A stretch of 56,129 bases of DNA from an uncultured Bacteroidota bacterium (GTDB lineage: Bacteria > Bacteroidota > Bacteroidia > Flavobacteriales > Flavobacteriaceae). Every line of letters starts with the position of its first letter. The stretch's first letter is position 1. Location: positions 1 to 56,129 of the forward strand of contig CAIWKX010000058.1 of NCBI GenBank assembly GCA_903913315.1. The letters run 5' to 3'. Of the stretch, positions 8,821 through 16,554 are shown one piece after another. The notes under the pieces were generated by a model. It was not told where the DNA came from, ran no database searches, and was given only the letters and a program-made list of their open reading frames with translations. A program made the position numbers and the translations under genes.

Positions 8821-9345
8821 ATGCGTAAAGAAGATTGTTTCTATTTAGGCAAAATCGCTAAAAAATTTAGTTTTAAGGGAGAAGTTCTTATCTATTTAGA
8901 TACTGACGAACCCGAATTATATGAAGATATGGAATCAGTTTTTGTTGAATTCAACAAAAACTTGGTTCCATTTTTTATTGAAAATAGCAATTTACATAAA
9001 GGTGATTTTCTTCGTGTTAAATTTGAAGATGTAGATTCTGAAGAAGATGCTGATGAAATTATGGGATGTGAAATTTACCTCCCTTTAAATATGCTGCCAA
9101 AACTAACGGGTAACAAATTTTATTTTCACGAAGTTATCGGATTTGAAATTGAAGACCTGCGTTTGGGTGTTTTTGGAAAAATTGTTTCAATAAACGACAC
9201 TTCAGCCCAACCTCTATTTGAAGTCATTAATGGTAGTGTGGAAATTCTTGTTCCAATGATTGACCAATTTCTAGTCAAAATCGATAGAGAAAATAAGAAA
9301 GTAATCATGAATTTACCGGAAGGACTTGTTGAAATGTATCTTTAG
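8821..9345 (+). CDS. rimM: Ribosome maturation factor RimM
   Basis: 174 residues. The N-terminal RimM barrel begins with CFYLGKIAKKFSFKGEVLIYLDTDEP, and the C-terminal PRC-barrel-like domain includes GNKFYFHEVIGFEI (about 99-112) and ends NLPEGLVEMYL. RimM binds S19 and helps maturation of the 30S head. Placement directly behind rpsP matches the conserved operon. Length is normal and the frame is intact. Confidence 0.96.
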   Translation: MRKEDCFYLGKIAKKFSFKGEVLIYLDTDEPELYEDMESVFVEFNKNLVPFFIENSNLHKGDFLRVKFEDVDSEEDADEIMGCEIYLPLNMLPKLTGNKFYFHEVIGFEIEDLRLGVFGKIVSINDTSAQPLFEVINGSVEILVPMIDQFLVKIDRENKKVIMNLPEGLVEMYL

Positions 9346-9351
9346 AAAAGT

Positions 9352-9374
9352 GTTCAGTTGTTAGTATTCAGTTC
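9352..9374. repeat. CAGT-type spacer sequence
   Basis: GTTCAGTT, 7 nt, then TTCAGTTC: a short direct-repeat spacer between rimM and the next gene. It resembles the longer CAGT-rich spacer at 14715-14750. Such low-complexity spacers recur in flavobacterial genomes in my recollection. Confidence 0.45.
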
Positions 9375-9405
9375 AAAAATATAAAATCTTCAATCGTTAA
9401 TCCAT

Positions 9406-10113
9406 TTGTTTCAATTCAAACAATTTACTGTTCAACAAGATCGATGTGCCATGAAAATTGGAACCGACAGTGTTTTGCTTGGTGCTTGGTGTCCTATTGA
9501 CAATAACCCATTTTCAGTTTTAGATATTGGTGCTGGCACTGGCGTTTTATCCCTAATGTTGGCACAAAGAAGTAATGCCGAACAAATTGATTCATTAGAA
9601 ATAGACGAAAATGCCTATGAACAATGTGTAGATAACTTTGAAAATTCACCTTGGTCAGACAGATTGTTTTGTTTTCATGCGGGTTTAGATGAATTTATTG
9701 AAGAGCCTGAAGACGAATATGATTTAATCATTTCCAATCCCCCTTTTTATTCAGAAGATTATAAAAGCGATAACTTACAACGTGATTTAGCTCGCTTCCA
9801 AGATGCTTTACCATTTGAAAATTTAGTTGAAGCTGCAGAAGTATTATTGTCTGAAAACGGAATTTTTGCTGTAATTATCCCTTTTAAAGAAGAAGAAAAA
9901 TTCACTGAATTGTGTGCCAAAGTTGAACTCTTTCCCGTAAAAATTACTCGAGTAAAAGGTTCACAAAACACACCAATTATCAGAAGTTTATTGGCTTTCA
10001 AACGTTATGAATTAGCAACATTACTAGTTGATGAACTGACTATAGAAATTGCAAGGCATCACTATACTGATGATTATATTGAATTGACCAAAGAGTTTTA
10101 TTTGAAGATGTAG
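9406..10113 (+). CDS. trmN6: tRNA1(Val) (adenine(37)-N6)-methyltransferase
   Basis: 235 residues, a class I SAM-dependent methyltransferase. SAM motif I is VLDIGAGTGVLSLMLA (about 39-54) and the catalytic N6-adenine motif is NPPF (about 110-113). The start FQFKQFTVQQDRCAMKIGTDSVLLGAW is typical of the YfiC/TrmN6 family, which methylates A37 of tRNA-Val. No ATG exists in the right place, so the TTG at 9406 is taken as start. It is the third gene of the rpsP-rimM group, 60 nt downstream of rimM. Confidence 0.9.
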   Translation: MFQFKQFTVQQDRCAMKIGTDSVLLGAWCPIDNNPFSVLDIGAGTGVLSLMLAQRSNAEQIDSLEIDENAYEQCVDNFENSPWSDRLFCFHAGLDEFIEEPEDEYDLIISNPPFYSEDYKSDNLQRDLARFQDALPFENLVEAAEVLLSENGIFAVIIPFKEEEKFTELCAKVELFPVKITRVKGSQNTPIIRSLLAFKRYELATLLVDELTIEIARHHYTDDYIELTKEFYLKM

Positions 10114-10188
10114 AATTTTACGTCACTCAAAATTTTAATTCTAATTTTACCATAAAAATTGTCATATTCTTAAAATTTATAACATTCG

Positions 10189-10223
10189 TTGAATGATATA
10201 ATAAATATGTTTATGTAAATTTG
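10189..10223 (+). promoter_or_regulatory. Promoter of the glutaryl-CoA dehydrogenase gene
   Basis: The -7 element TAAATTTG lies at 10216-10223 and a TTG at 10189-10191 lies 24 nt before it, somewhat far for a -33 element. The predicted leader is about 17 nt. Confidence 0.5.
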
Positions 10224-10246
10224 CACTCATTTAAAATTTCAACCAA

Positions 10247-11425
10247 ATGAAACCAGATTTATTTCAAGCTCCCGATTATTATTTGTTAGATGATTTGCTA
10301 ACAGAAGAACATAAATTAGTAAGAGATTCTGCCCGTGCATGGGTAAAACGTGAAGTTTCTCCAATTATTGAAGACTTTGCACAGCGCGCTGAATTCCCTA
10401 AACAAATTATTAAAGGTTTGGGAGAAATCGGAGGATTTGGTCCTTATATCCCAGAAGAATATGGGGGTGCTGGATTAGATCAAATTTCGTATGGTTTAAT
10501 CATGCAAGAAATTGAAAGAGGTGATTCTGGAGTTCGTTCTACCTCATCGGTGCAATCGTCTTTGGTTATGTATCCAATTTGGAAATTTGGAACAGAAGAG
10601 CAACGAATAAAATATTTACCAAAATTAGCTACGGGAGAATTCATGGGCTGTTTTGGATTAACTGAACCAGATTTTGGATCAAACCCTAGTGGAATGGTGA
10701 CCAATTTCAAAGACATGGGCGACCATTATTTATTAAATGGTGCTAAAATGTGGATTTCAAATGCCCCTTTTGCTGATATTGCAGTTGTTTGGGCAAAAAA
10801 TGAAGAAGGAAGAATCCATGGATTAATTGTAGAACGTGGCATGGAAGGCTTTACAACACCAGAAACTCATAATAAATGGTCACTTCGTGCTTCAGCAACT
10901 GGAGAATTAATTTTCGATAATGTTAAAGTTCCAAAAGAAAATCTTATGCCAGGAAAATCTGGTCTTGGAGCACCAATGCAATGTTTAGATTCTGCTCGTT
11001 ATGGAATTGCTTGGGGTGCTATCGGTGCCGCTATGGATTGTTATGATACTGCTTTGCGTTATGCTAAAGAAAGAATTCAATTTGACAAACCCATCGCTGG
11101 AACCCAATTGCAACAAAAAAAACTAGCCGAAATGATTACGGAAATCACAAAAGCACAATTGCTTACTTGGAGATTAGGGGTTTTAAGAAATGAAGGTCGT
11201 GCTACTACAGCTCAAATTTCAATGGCAAAAAGAAATAATGTTGATATGGCAATTCACATTGCTCGTGAAGCAAGACAAATTCTTGGAGGAATGGGTATTA
11301 CAGGCGAATATTCTATCATGCGCCACAGCATGAATTTGGAATCAGTAATTACCTACGAAGGAACTCATGATATCCACTTATTGATTACTGGTGCTGATAT
11401 CACAGGGATTCCCGCATTCAAATAA
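10247..11425 (+). CDS. gcdH: Acyl-CoA dehydrogenase, probably glutaryl-CoA dehydrogenase
   Basis: 392 residues with the full acyl-CoA dehydrogenase fold. The FAD/substrate signature is GCFGLTEPDFGSNPSGM (about 140-156) and FAD contacts include MWISNA. The catalytic Glu lies in TYEGTHDIH near the C-terminus. The pattern of TEPDFGSNP together with YEGTHDIH points to glutaryl-CoA dehydrogenase, which oxidises and decarboxylates glutaryl-CoA to crotonyl-CoA in lysine and tryptophan breakdown. A saccharopine-dehydrogenase-like gene occurs at 49584, so lysine catabolism is plausible. The gene is monocistronic. Substrate choice is by family resemblance. Confidence 0.88.
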   Translation: MKPDLFQAPDYYLLDDLLTEEHKLVRDSARAWVKREVSPIIEDFAQRAEFPKQIIKGLGEIGGFGPYIPEEYGGAGLDQISYGLIMQEIERGDSGVRSTSSVQSSLVMYPIWKFGTEEQRIKYLPKLATGEFMGCFGLTEPDFGSNPSGMVTNFKDMGDHYLLNGAKMWISNAPFADIAVVWAKNEEGRIHGLIVERGMEGFTTPETHNKWSLRASATGELIFDNVKVPKENLMPGKSGLGAPMQCLDSARYGIAWGAIGAAMDCYDTALRYAKERIQFDKPIAGTQLQQKKLAEMITEITKAQLLTWRLGVLRNEGRATTAQISMAKRNNVDMAIHIAREARQILGGMGITGEYSIMRHSMNLESVITYEGTHDIHLLITGADITGIPAFK

Positions 11426-11454
11426 AAAATTAAACAATAAATAAAATTGATATA

Positions 11455-11484
11455 AAAAGCTTCTCTAATACGAGAGGCTTTTTT
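11455..11484 (+). terminator. Terminator after gcdH
   Basis: Stem AAAAGCTTCTC / GAGAGGCTTTT (one G-T wobble) with a 6-nt loop and a T-run, 30 nt after the gcdH stop. Confidence 0.8.
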
Positions 11485-11506
11485 ACATTTACACAAAAAT
11501 AACAAG

Positions 11507-12292
11507 ATGACTATTCAATCCATCAATCAAAATATTCAGAGCTATAAAAATCAATTGCTTACTCATTCTTTATATGAAAATGTTAGATCAATTGACGATT
11601 TACATTGCTTTTTAGAAAATCACATCTATGCTGTTTGGGATTTTATGTCATTGCTAAAAGCATTACAAAATAATTTGACCTGCACTACGACTCCTTGGTT
11701 ACCCATAGGAAATCCTGAAATTCGCTATTTAATCAATGAAATTGTAGTAGCTGAAGAAACAGATTTGGCGTTGGATGGTTCAAGACAAAGTCACTTTGAA
11801 ATGTATTTGGATGCAATGCAACAATCTGGAGCAAATACAATTCCTGTCATTAATTTTTTAGAAAATGTTAAAAGCACACAAAACATTTTTGTTTCTATCA
11901 AACAAAGTGATTTGCATCCTAATGTAAAATCTTTTCTGGACTTTACTTTCCGAATAATTGAAGAAGGAAAATCACATAAAATTGCCGCTGCATTTACTTT
12001 TGGAAGAGAAGATTTGATTCCGAGTATGTTTACAGAAATTTTAAAAAAATTCCAAACTAATTTTCCTGAAATTAATCTGTCTAAATTGATTTATTATTTT
12101 GAACGACACATCGAACTTGATGCTGATGAACATGGTCCGATGGCCATGCAAATGATTTCAGAATTATGTGGTTCAAACGAAACCAAATGGAAAGAAGTTG
12201 AAGAAATTTCGATTCAATCTTTAGAAAAAAGAATTGGACTTTGGAATGCCATTGAAGAACTAATAAGACATAAAGAATTAGAAATGATATAA
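11507..12292 (+). CDS. DUF3050 domain protein (haem-oxygenase-like fold)
   Basis: 261 residues, mostly helical and soluble, with no signal peptide. The early region (LHCFLENHIYAVWDFMSLLKALQ, about 29-51) and the middle (FTFGREDLIPSMFTEIL; YYFERHIELDADEHGPMA) fit DUF3050, a family with a predicted haem-oxygenase/TenA-like four-helix arrangement. Conserved His and Glu residues (HIYAVWDF, ERHIELD, DEHGP) could ligand a metal or cofactor. No substrate can be named. Convergent with the ferredoxin gene, sharing one bidirectional terminator. Confidence 0.82.
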   Translation: MTIQSINQNIQSYKNQLLTHSLYENVRSIDDLHCFLENHIYAVWDFMSLLKALQNNLTCTTTPWLPIGNPEIRYLINEIVVAEETDLALDGSRQSHFEMYLDAMQQSGANTIPVINFLENVKSTQNIFVSIKQSDLHPNVKSFLDFTFRIIEEGKSHKIAAAFTFGREDLIPSMFTEILKKFQTNFPEINLSKLIYYFERHIELDADEHGPMAMQMISELCGSNETKWKEVEEISIQSLEKRIGLWNAIEELIRHKELEMI

Positions 12293-12293
12293 T

Positions 12294-12323
12294 AAAAAAG
12301 CGAGAATAAATTCTCGCTTTTTT
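12294..12323. terminator. Bidirectional terminator between the DUF3050 and ferredoxin genes
   Basis: Perfect 13-bp stem AAAAAAGCGAGAA / TTCTCGCTTTTTT with loop TAAA, sitting 2 nt from each of two convergent stop codons. The A-run and T-run make it functional in both directions. Confidence 0.92.
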
Positions 12324-12325
12324 AT

Positions 12326-12658
12326 TTATTGTTCTGGTGCTATTTGAATTTCCAATCCGTAAATTTCACTTGTTATTGGAATTTGACAACCCAATCTACT
12401 ATTGTCTTTTACATGATAGGCTTCTGATAACATAGCTTCTTCATCGTCATTGCGCTCCGTTTTTAAAACATCATTTAAAACATAGCACTGGCATGAAGCA
12501 CACATTGCCATCCCACCACAAACTCCTACCGTACCTTCTGGCGCTAATTCATACATACGAATTAACTCCATCACATTCAAATTCATGTCGGTTGGTGCCT
12601 GAACTTCATGCTGCACGCCTTCTCTATCAGTAATTTTTATAGTTACGTCTTGTGGCAT
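12326..12658 (-). CDS. [2Fe-2S] ferredoxin, adrenodoxin type
   Basis: 110 residues. The cluster ligands are visible as GVCGGMAMCASCQC (Cys-x5-Cys-x2-Cys, about residues 46-57) and a fourth Cys in LGCQIP (about 93). The spacing is that of the plant/adrenodoxin-type ferredoxins. It is a cytoplasmic electron carrier. The flavoprotein at 13340, a ferredoxin/flavodoxin reductase type, is the obvious partner, and NifU-like and Mrp proteins for cluster assembly lie just beyond. Its ATG overlaps the stop of the nucleotidyltransferase gene by one base, so the two are co-transcribed. Confidence 0.92.
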   Translation of the reverse strand: MPQDVTIKITDREGVQHEVQAPTDMNLNVMELIRMYELAPEGTVGVCGGMAMCASCQCYVLNDVLKTERNDDEEAMLSEAYHVKDNSRLGCQIPITSEIYGLEIQIAPEQ

Positions 12659-13119
12659 TATTCTTCTTTCAATTTTTTTAATTGTTCTATATCCGCTAAA
12701 TCTTTAAACCTACCTGAGGCTTGTTTATTTTTTATTAAATCTTCAAAATCGATATAGCAAATTTGTAATTTATCAACTTTAAAAAACTTACGCTTTTTAA
12801 AACTTTCTTTAAATATCAATCCATCAACTTGAGTTAATATTTCAATTTTAGTAGGTTCTATCCCAATTCCCCAAACATTAAAACTATCATTTGAAAACTG
12901 TTCTTGAGGAAATATTGGTGCTCTAAAATCTAAATATACTTTTTTTAATTTTTGATAATTATAGTCTGTTCTCTCGATCCATAAGTCCATATCGCCAGTA
13001 CTTCTAACATAACCATGTAATACAACTGCATATCCACCAACTAATAAAAAATCAACTTTGTGCTTTTCTAAAAGCATAAGAAATTCTAAAAAATCAGCGT
13101 TAAAGATATTATTTGACAT
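12658..13119 (-). CDS. MNT-type minimal nucleotidyltransferase
   Basis: About 153 residues from the ATG at 13119; the longer frame starts with TTG at 13149 and is less likely. The nucleotidyltransferase signature is VGGYAVVLHGYVRSTGDMDLWIE: a GG..A motif then the DxD pair that binds metal. The end (FEDLIKNKQASGRFKDLADIEQL) resembles AbiEii- or DUF6036-like proteins. Relatives act in toxin-antitoxin systems or modify RNA or protein. It starts inside the last 11 nt of the small gene upstream and overlaps the ferredoxin ATG by 1 nt. It interrupts a redox/Fe-S cluster, suggesting later insertion. Confidence 0.82.
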   Translation of the reverse strand: MSNNIFNADFLEFLMLLEKHKVDFLLVGGYAVVLHGYVRSTGDMDLWIERTDYNYQKLKKVYLDFRAPIFPQEQFSNDSFNVWGIGIEPTKIEILTQVDGLIFKESFKKRKFFKVDKLQICYIDFEDLIKNKQASGRFKDLADIEQLKKLKEE

Positions 13120-13309
13120 GTTTTCTTGCAAAAGTAACTTTCCTATCAACTTTAGAATTAGATGTTACATTAAAAATAGAATTTATGATAAAACAAGCGC
13201 AATTCAATCTCTCTATTGGTGATTTATCTTTATAAAAAGTAACGTGATTGTCTGCTTCTTCAAAAGTTGATTTTGAAACAATTGATCTATCCATTCTATA
13301 TTTCTCCAT
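13109..13309 (-). CDS. Small protein paired with the nucleotidyltransferase
   Basis: 66 residues, soluble. The start MEKYRMDRSIVSKSTFEEADNH and the later SPIERLNCACFIIN match a short Bacteroidota family ('MDR..F...TFEEAD.H', 'ERL..A.YL'). In my recollection this family is regularly encoded just before such nucleotidyltransferases. The gene overlaps its partner by 11 nt, so expression is coupled. It could be the partner or antitoxin of a two-gene system. This is inference from arrangement; no function has been assigned that I know of. Confidence 0.68.
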   Translation of the reverse strand: MEKYRMDRSIVSKSTFEEADNHVTFYKDKSPIERLNCACFIINSIFNVTSNSKVDRKVTFARKHVK

Positions 13310-13339
13310 AACTTCTTTTAAAGAAACAAATATAAAAAT

Positions 13340-14392
13340 TTAATCAATCGATTTAACAACTGCTTTTTCAGCTTCTTTTCTAGTTCCATCAAATCCGTCA
13401 ACTCCAGAGACCGTAGTATATTTTAAAACATATTTCTTACCCGGATTAATTCGTTGGTAAACACTTTGACACATTAAAGTTGCCTCGTGAAAACCACATA
13501 ATATTAATTTCAATTTTCCTGGATAAATGTTTACGTCGCCAATGGCATAAATTCCTGGTATGTTGGTTTGATAATCTAAAGCGTTATTTACTTTGATGGC
13601 ATTTTTTTCAATTTCTAATCCCCAATTGGCAATCGCTCCTAATTTTGGAGTCAATCCAAAAAGCGGAATAAAGAAATCGGTTTCAAAAACTTGTTGAACG
13701 CCTTCATTTTCTAAAGTTATACTTTCAACATGATTTTTACCATGTACTCCAACCACTTCAGCTGGTGTAATTAAATTGATTTTACCCAGTTTTTTCAATT
13801 CTTGTACTTTTTCTACAGAATCTAATGCGCCGCGGAACTCATTTCTTCTATGAACTAATGTTACTTCTGAAGCAACATTGGAAAGGAAAATACTCCAATC
13901 AAGAGCTGAATCTCCACCTCCTGCTATTACAATTCGTTTGTCACGGAATAATTCAGGGTCTTTTACAAAATACTCCACTCCTCTTTCTTCGTAGAATGAA
14001 ATATTTTCAAGTTGTGGTTTTCTTGGTTCAAAAGTTCCTAAACCGCCCGCTATGGCAATAGCTTTTGCATGGTGTTTTGTTCCTTTATTGGTAGTAACTA
14101 TAAATGTTCCGTCTTCTAATTTATCAATGGTTTCTGCTGTTTCCGCCAAGGTAAAGCCTGGTTGAAATTGCTTGATTTGTTCCATTAAATTATTTACTAA
14201 ATCACCCGCTAAAACTTCGGGATAACCAGGGATGTCGAAGATAGGTTTCTTTGGATACAATTCTGCTAGTTGTCCTCCGGGTTGTGGAAGTGCGTCAATA
14301 ATATGACATTTTAATTGCAATAATCCTGCTTCAAAAACGGCAAAAAGTCCAGTTGGACCTGCACCTATTATGAGTATATCGGTTTCAATCAT
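13340..14392 (-). CDS. Ferredoxin/flavodoxin-NADP(+) reductase, thioredoxin-reductase-like
   Basis: About 350 residues from the start MIETDILIIGAGPTGLFA; the longer frame from 14431 adds an unlikely leader. It has two dinucleotide sites: GAGPTG near the N-terminus for FAD, and IVIAGGGDSALDW (about 155-167) for NAD(P)H. The closing GIYAIGDV motif binds FAD. The CxxC redox pair of thioredoxin reductase is absent, so this is the YumC type of ferredoxin-NADP reductase. The [2Fe-2S] ferredoxin gene two genes downstream is a natural partner. Acts in the cytoplasm. Confidence 0.88.
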   Translation of the reverse strand: MIETDILIIGAGPTGLFAVFEAGLLQLKCHIIDALPQPGGQLAELYPKKPIFDIPGYPEVLAGDLVNNLMEQIKQFQPGFTLAETAETIDKLEDGTFIVTTNKGTKHHAKAIAIAGGLGTFEPRKPQLENISFYEERGVEYFVKDPELFRDKRIVIAGGGDSALDWSIFLSNVASEVTLVHRRNEFRGALDSVEKVQELKKLGKINLITPAEVVGVHGKNHVESITLENEGVQQVFETDFFIPLFGLTPKLGAIANWGLEIEKNAIKVNNALDYQTNIPGIYAIGDVNIYPGKLKLILCGFHEATLMCQSVYQRINPGKKYVLKYTTVSGVDGFDGTRKEAEKAVVKSID

Positions 14393-14430
14393 TCTTTTAA
14401 ATTTAAGATTGGCAAAGTAACAAAGTGACA

Positions 14431-14468
14431 AAGTCTTTTAATATGATTTTTATCATATTAAAAGACTT
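14431..14468 (-). terminator. Long perfect hairpin between nfu and the reductase gene
   Basis: Perfect 17-bp stem AAGTCTTTTAATATGAT / ATCATATTAAAAGACTT with loop TTTT. It begins at the stop codon of the NifU-like gene and ends about 40 nt before the reductase start. It is AT-rich and lacks a strong T-run, so it may be a terminator, an attenuator or an RNA-processing site. Confidence 0.6.
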
Positions 14469-14706
14469 ACTCAATGTTCTCTACTGTTTCTACTTGTGGA
14501 GCGTACTTTTTAATAGTTGATTCAACACCTGCTCTTAGTGTCATTTGATTGACACTACACCCAGTGCAAGCACCTTCAAAACGTACTTTCACATGTTTTG
14601 CATCCTCAATTGATACTAATGAAATATCTCCACCATCTGAATTCAAAAAGGGTCTGATTTCGTTTAGGGCTTTTTCTATGCTCAAGGTCAATTCTTCGTT
14701 TGTCAT
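14467..14706 (-). CDS. NifU-like iron-sulfur cluster scaffold protein (Nfu)
   Basis: 79 residues forming a single NifU C-terminal domain. The cluster-binding CxxC lies in EGACTGCSVNQMTL (about 49-62), preceded by PFLNSDGGDISLV. Such stand-alone Nfu proteins carry a [4Fe-4S] cluster between two subunits and deliver it to targets. It sits downstream of the Mrp ATPase gene, a companion carrier, and upstream of the ferredoxin reductase, forming an Fe-S maturation and redox group. Length and motif are normal. Confidence 0.92.
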   Translation of the reverse strand: MTNEELTLSIEKALNEIRPFLNSDGGDISLVSIEDAKHVKVRFEGACTGCSVNQMTLRAGVESTIKKYAPQVETVENIE

Positions 14707-14714
14707 ATTTTTTA

Positions 14715-14750
14715 GTTTTCAGTCGCAGTTTTCAGTCGCAGTTTTCAGTC
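14715..14750. repeat. 13-bp tandem CAGT-rich repeat between mrp and nfu
   Basis: GTTTTCAGTCGCA repeated 2.8 times (14715-14727, 14728-14740, partial to 14750). It is followed by AACTGTTAACTGCCACTG, another CAGT-like stretch. It fills most of the 82-nt spacer between the two genes. It may be a slippage-generated or mobile low-complexity spacer. Confidence 0.75.
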
Positions 14751-14788
14751 CTATAAATGAACTGTTAACTGCCACTGTAAGCTGAATA

Positions 14789-15919
14789 CTATTTCTTTAC
14801 AGCAGAACATCCTGCCATTGTAGTTATTTTTATTGCTTCTGTTGGAGCAAGATTTTCATTTCTGTTTACCGTTTCTTGCACTACATTTCTAGCAATCTCC
14901 TCGAAAACTTTTTCTAATGGAGAAGCTGTTTGTAATGCTGCAGGACGACCATAATCTCCCGCTTCACGAATGCTTTGTACTAATGGTACTTCTCCTAAAA
15001 ATGTAACTTTTAAATCTTCTGCAAGGTGTTTAGCGCCTTCTTGTCCGAAGATATAATATTTGTTATTTTGCAATTCTTCTGGTGTGAAATAGGCCATATT
15101 TTCTATAATTCCTAACACTGGAACGTTGATGCTTTCTGACATAAACATGGATACTCCTTTTCGTGTATCTGCTAATGCAACAGCTTGCGGTGTACTCACA
15201 ATAACGGCTCCTGTAATTGGCATTGATTGCATGATTGACAAATGAATATCACCTGTTCCTGGCGGTAAATCGATTAACATGAAATCTAGTTCACCCCAAT
15301 CGGCATCAAAAATCATTTGGTTTAATGCTTTGGCAGCCATGGGTCCACGCCAAATAACGGCTTGACTTGGAGAGGTAAAAAATCCTATTGAAAGTAATTT
15401 TACTTCATAACTTTCGATTGGTTTCATTTTGGACTTACCGTCTACTTCTATTGAAATTGGTTTTTCATTTTCCACATCAAACATGATGGGCATGCTTGGT
15501 CCATAAATATCGGCATCAAGAACTCCAACTTTGAATCCCATTTTGGCCAACGTAACAGCAAGATTTGCGGTAACTGTTGATTTTCCCACACCTCCTTTTC
15601 CGGAGGCAACTGCAATAACATTGCTGATTCCGGGGATTGATTTTCCTTTAATTTCGTTTGGATTTTCTTTAGCTTCGACTTTGATGTTCACTTTTACCAC
15701 AGCCTCTGGTGAAAACTGCTCGTGAATTAGTTTTTTAATATCGTCTTCCGCTCGTTTTTTAATGTGCATTGCTGGAGTTGAAAGTATTAAATCGACTACA
15801 ACCTCATCGCCAAAAGTGATTACGTTTTTTACGGCACCACTTTCTACCATGTTTTTTCCTTCTCCTGCAATAGTTATTGTTTCTAATGCTTTAAGGATTT
15901 CTTTTCTATCTAGCTTCAT
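14789..15919 (-). CDS. apbC: Mrp/NBP35 family Fe-S cluster carrier ATPase
   Basis: 376 residues. Residues 1-90 are a MIP18 (DUF59) domain. A P-loop NTPase follows, with the deviant Walker A GKGGVGKST (about 110-118), switch regions including DADIYGPSMP, and DLPPGTGD. The Mrp/ApbC family binds a [4Fe-4S] cluster between two subunits; the CxxC expected near the C-terminus of many members is not present here, and the last residues carry a single Cys (MAGCSAVKK). It acts with the Nfu scaffold encoded next. The gene is divergent from the hypothetical gene at 16318, with a 21-bp repeat array between. Confidence 0.9.
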   Translation of the reverse strand: MKLDRKEILKALETITIAGEGKNMVESGAVKNVITFGDEVVVDLILSTPAMHIKKRAEDDIKKLIHEQFSPEAVVKVNIKVEAKENPNEIKGKSIPGISNVIAVASGKGGVGKSTVTANLAVTLAKMGFKVGVLDADIYGPSMPIMFDVENEKPISIEVDGKSKMKPIESYEVKLLSIGFFTSPSQAVIWRGPMAAKALNQMIFDADWGELDFMLIDLPPGTGDIHLSIMQSMPITGAVIVSTPQAVALADTRKGVSMFMSESINVPVLGIIENMAYFTPEELQNNKYYIFGQEGAKHLAEDLKVTFLGEVPLVQSIREAGDYGRPAALQTASPLEKVFEEIARNVVQETVNRNENLAPTEAIKITTMAGCSAVKK

Positions 15920-16090
15920 TTGCTATTTGTTGTTTATGATTTATAATTATAAAAACCATAGTATTAAACTTAATATGAATTGCAAAGATAATACGAAATC
16001 CTTTGAAACTGTAGTTAATAGATTGAAAATATTTATGTTGATAAAGTGGTGATTTGAAGTGAAATTGTTAAAATTTGTAAAATCAAATTT

Positions 16091-16195
16091 CACCCTCGGA
16101 GGGTGAATTTTCACCCTATTAGGCTCAATTTTCAGGCTCGGAGGGTGAATTTTCAGGCTATTAGGCTCAAATTTCAGGTTTGGAGGGTGAAATTT
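16091..16195. repeat. Array of five 21-bp palindromic repeats (array 1)
   Basis: Five exactly 21-bp units starting at 16091, 16112, 16133, 16154 and 16175, with no indels. Odd units read like CACCCT-CGG-AGGGTG-AATTTT, with perfect inverted arms; even units read CA(C/G)CCT-ATT-AGGCTC style. The array fills the middle of a 398-bp gene-free region between two divergent genes. All reading frames through it are open because of the period of 7 codons, so the ORF over it is not evidence of a protein. A second array with the same period and arms lies at 51825-52097. Confidence 0.85.
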
Positions 16196-16317
16196 CAAAA
16201 TTTGGATAAGCTCTTTGTAGAAATAATCAGCAGAATTAAACTGGAACAGTTCTATTTTAAATGAAAATTTAAAAAATAATCATAAATAAATTAAATTTGA
16301 CTTATACAAATTTAAGT

Positions 16318-16554
16318 ATGGGATTAAGTATTCATTATAGTGGAAGATTAAAAACAGTAACCGATTTAAAATCTTTAATTGAAGATATAAAAGATGCTGC
16401 AACCATTGAAAATTGGGACTATTTTATTTTTAATGAGAAATTTGAAAATGACTCTTTTTCTGAAATTATTGACTCTAAAAATTTATTTGGAATAATGCTT
16501 TCTCCTGTAAAATGCGACCCTTTTGTGTTTCATTTTTATCGAATGGCAGGATGA
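16318..16554 (+). CDS. Conserved hypothetical protein, N-terminal fragment cut by a frameshift
   Basis: From the ATG at 16318 the product starts MGLSIHYSGRLKTVTDLKSLIEDI, which I recognise as the start of a flavobacterial conserved hypothetical family. It continues to LFGIMLSPVKCDPFVFHFYR and then stops. The expected continuation (NGRMSGIINF) is found one frame over, in the ORF that overlaps from 16512. A single-base indel near 16540 therefore separates the parts. This may be a real mutation or a sequencing error. No function known. Confidence 0.6.
   Translation: MGLSIHYSGRLKTVTDLKSLIEDIKDAATIENWDYFIFNEKFENDSFSEIIDSKNLFGIMLSPVKCDPFVFHFYRMAG

Noticed and set aside
13120..13149. TTG start giving the nucleotidyltransferase ten extra residues
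   Set aside because: The ATG at 13119 gives the natural family start and a short overlap typical of coupled genes.
15947..16198. Minus-strand ORF with KIHPPSLKIEPN-type repeats upstream of the Mrp gene
   Set aside because: It is a translation of the 21-bp array plus flanking AT-rich DNA, with no support as a protein.
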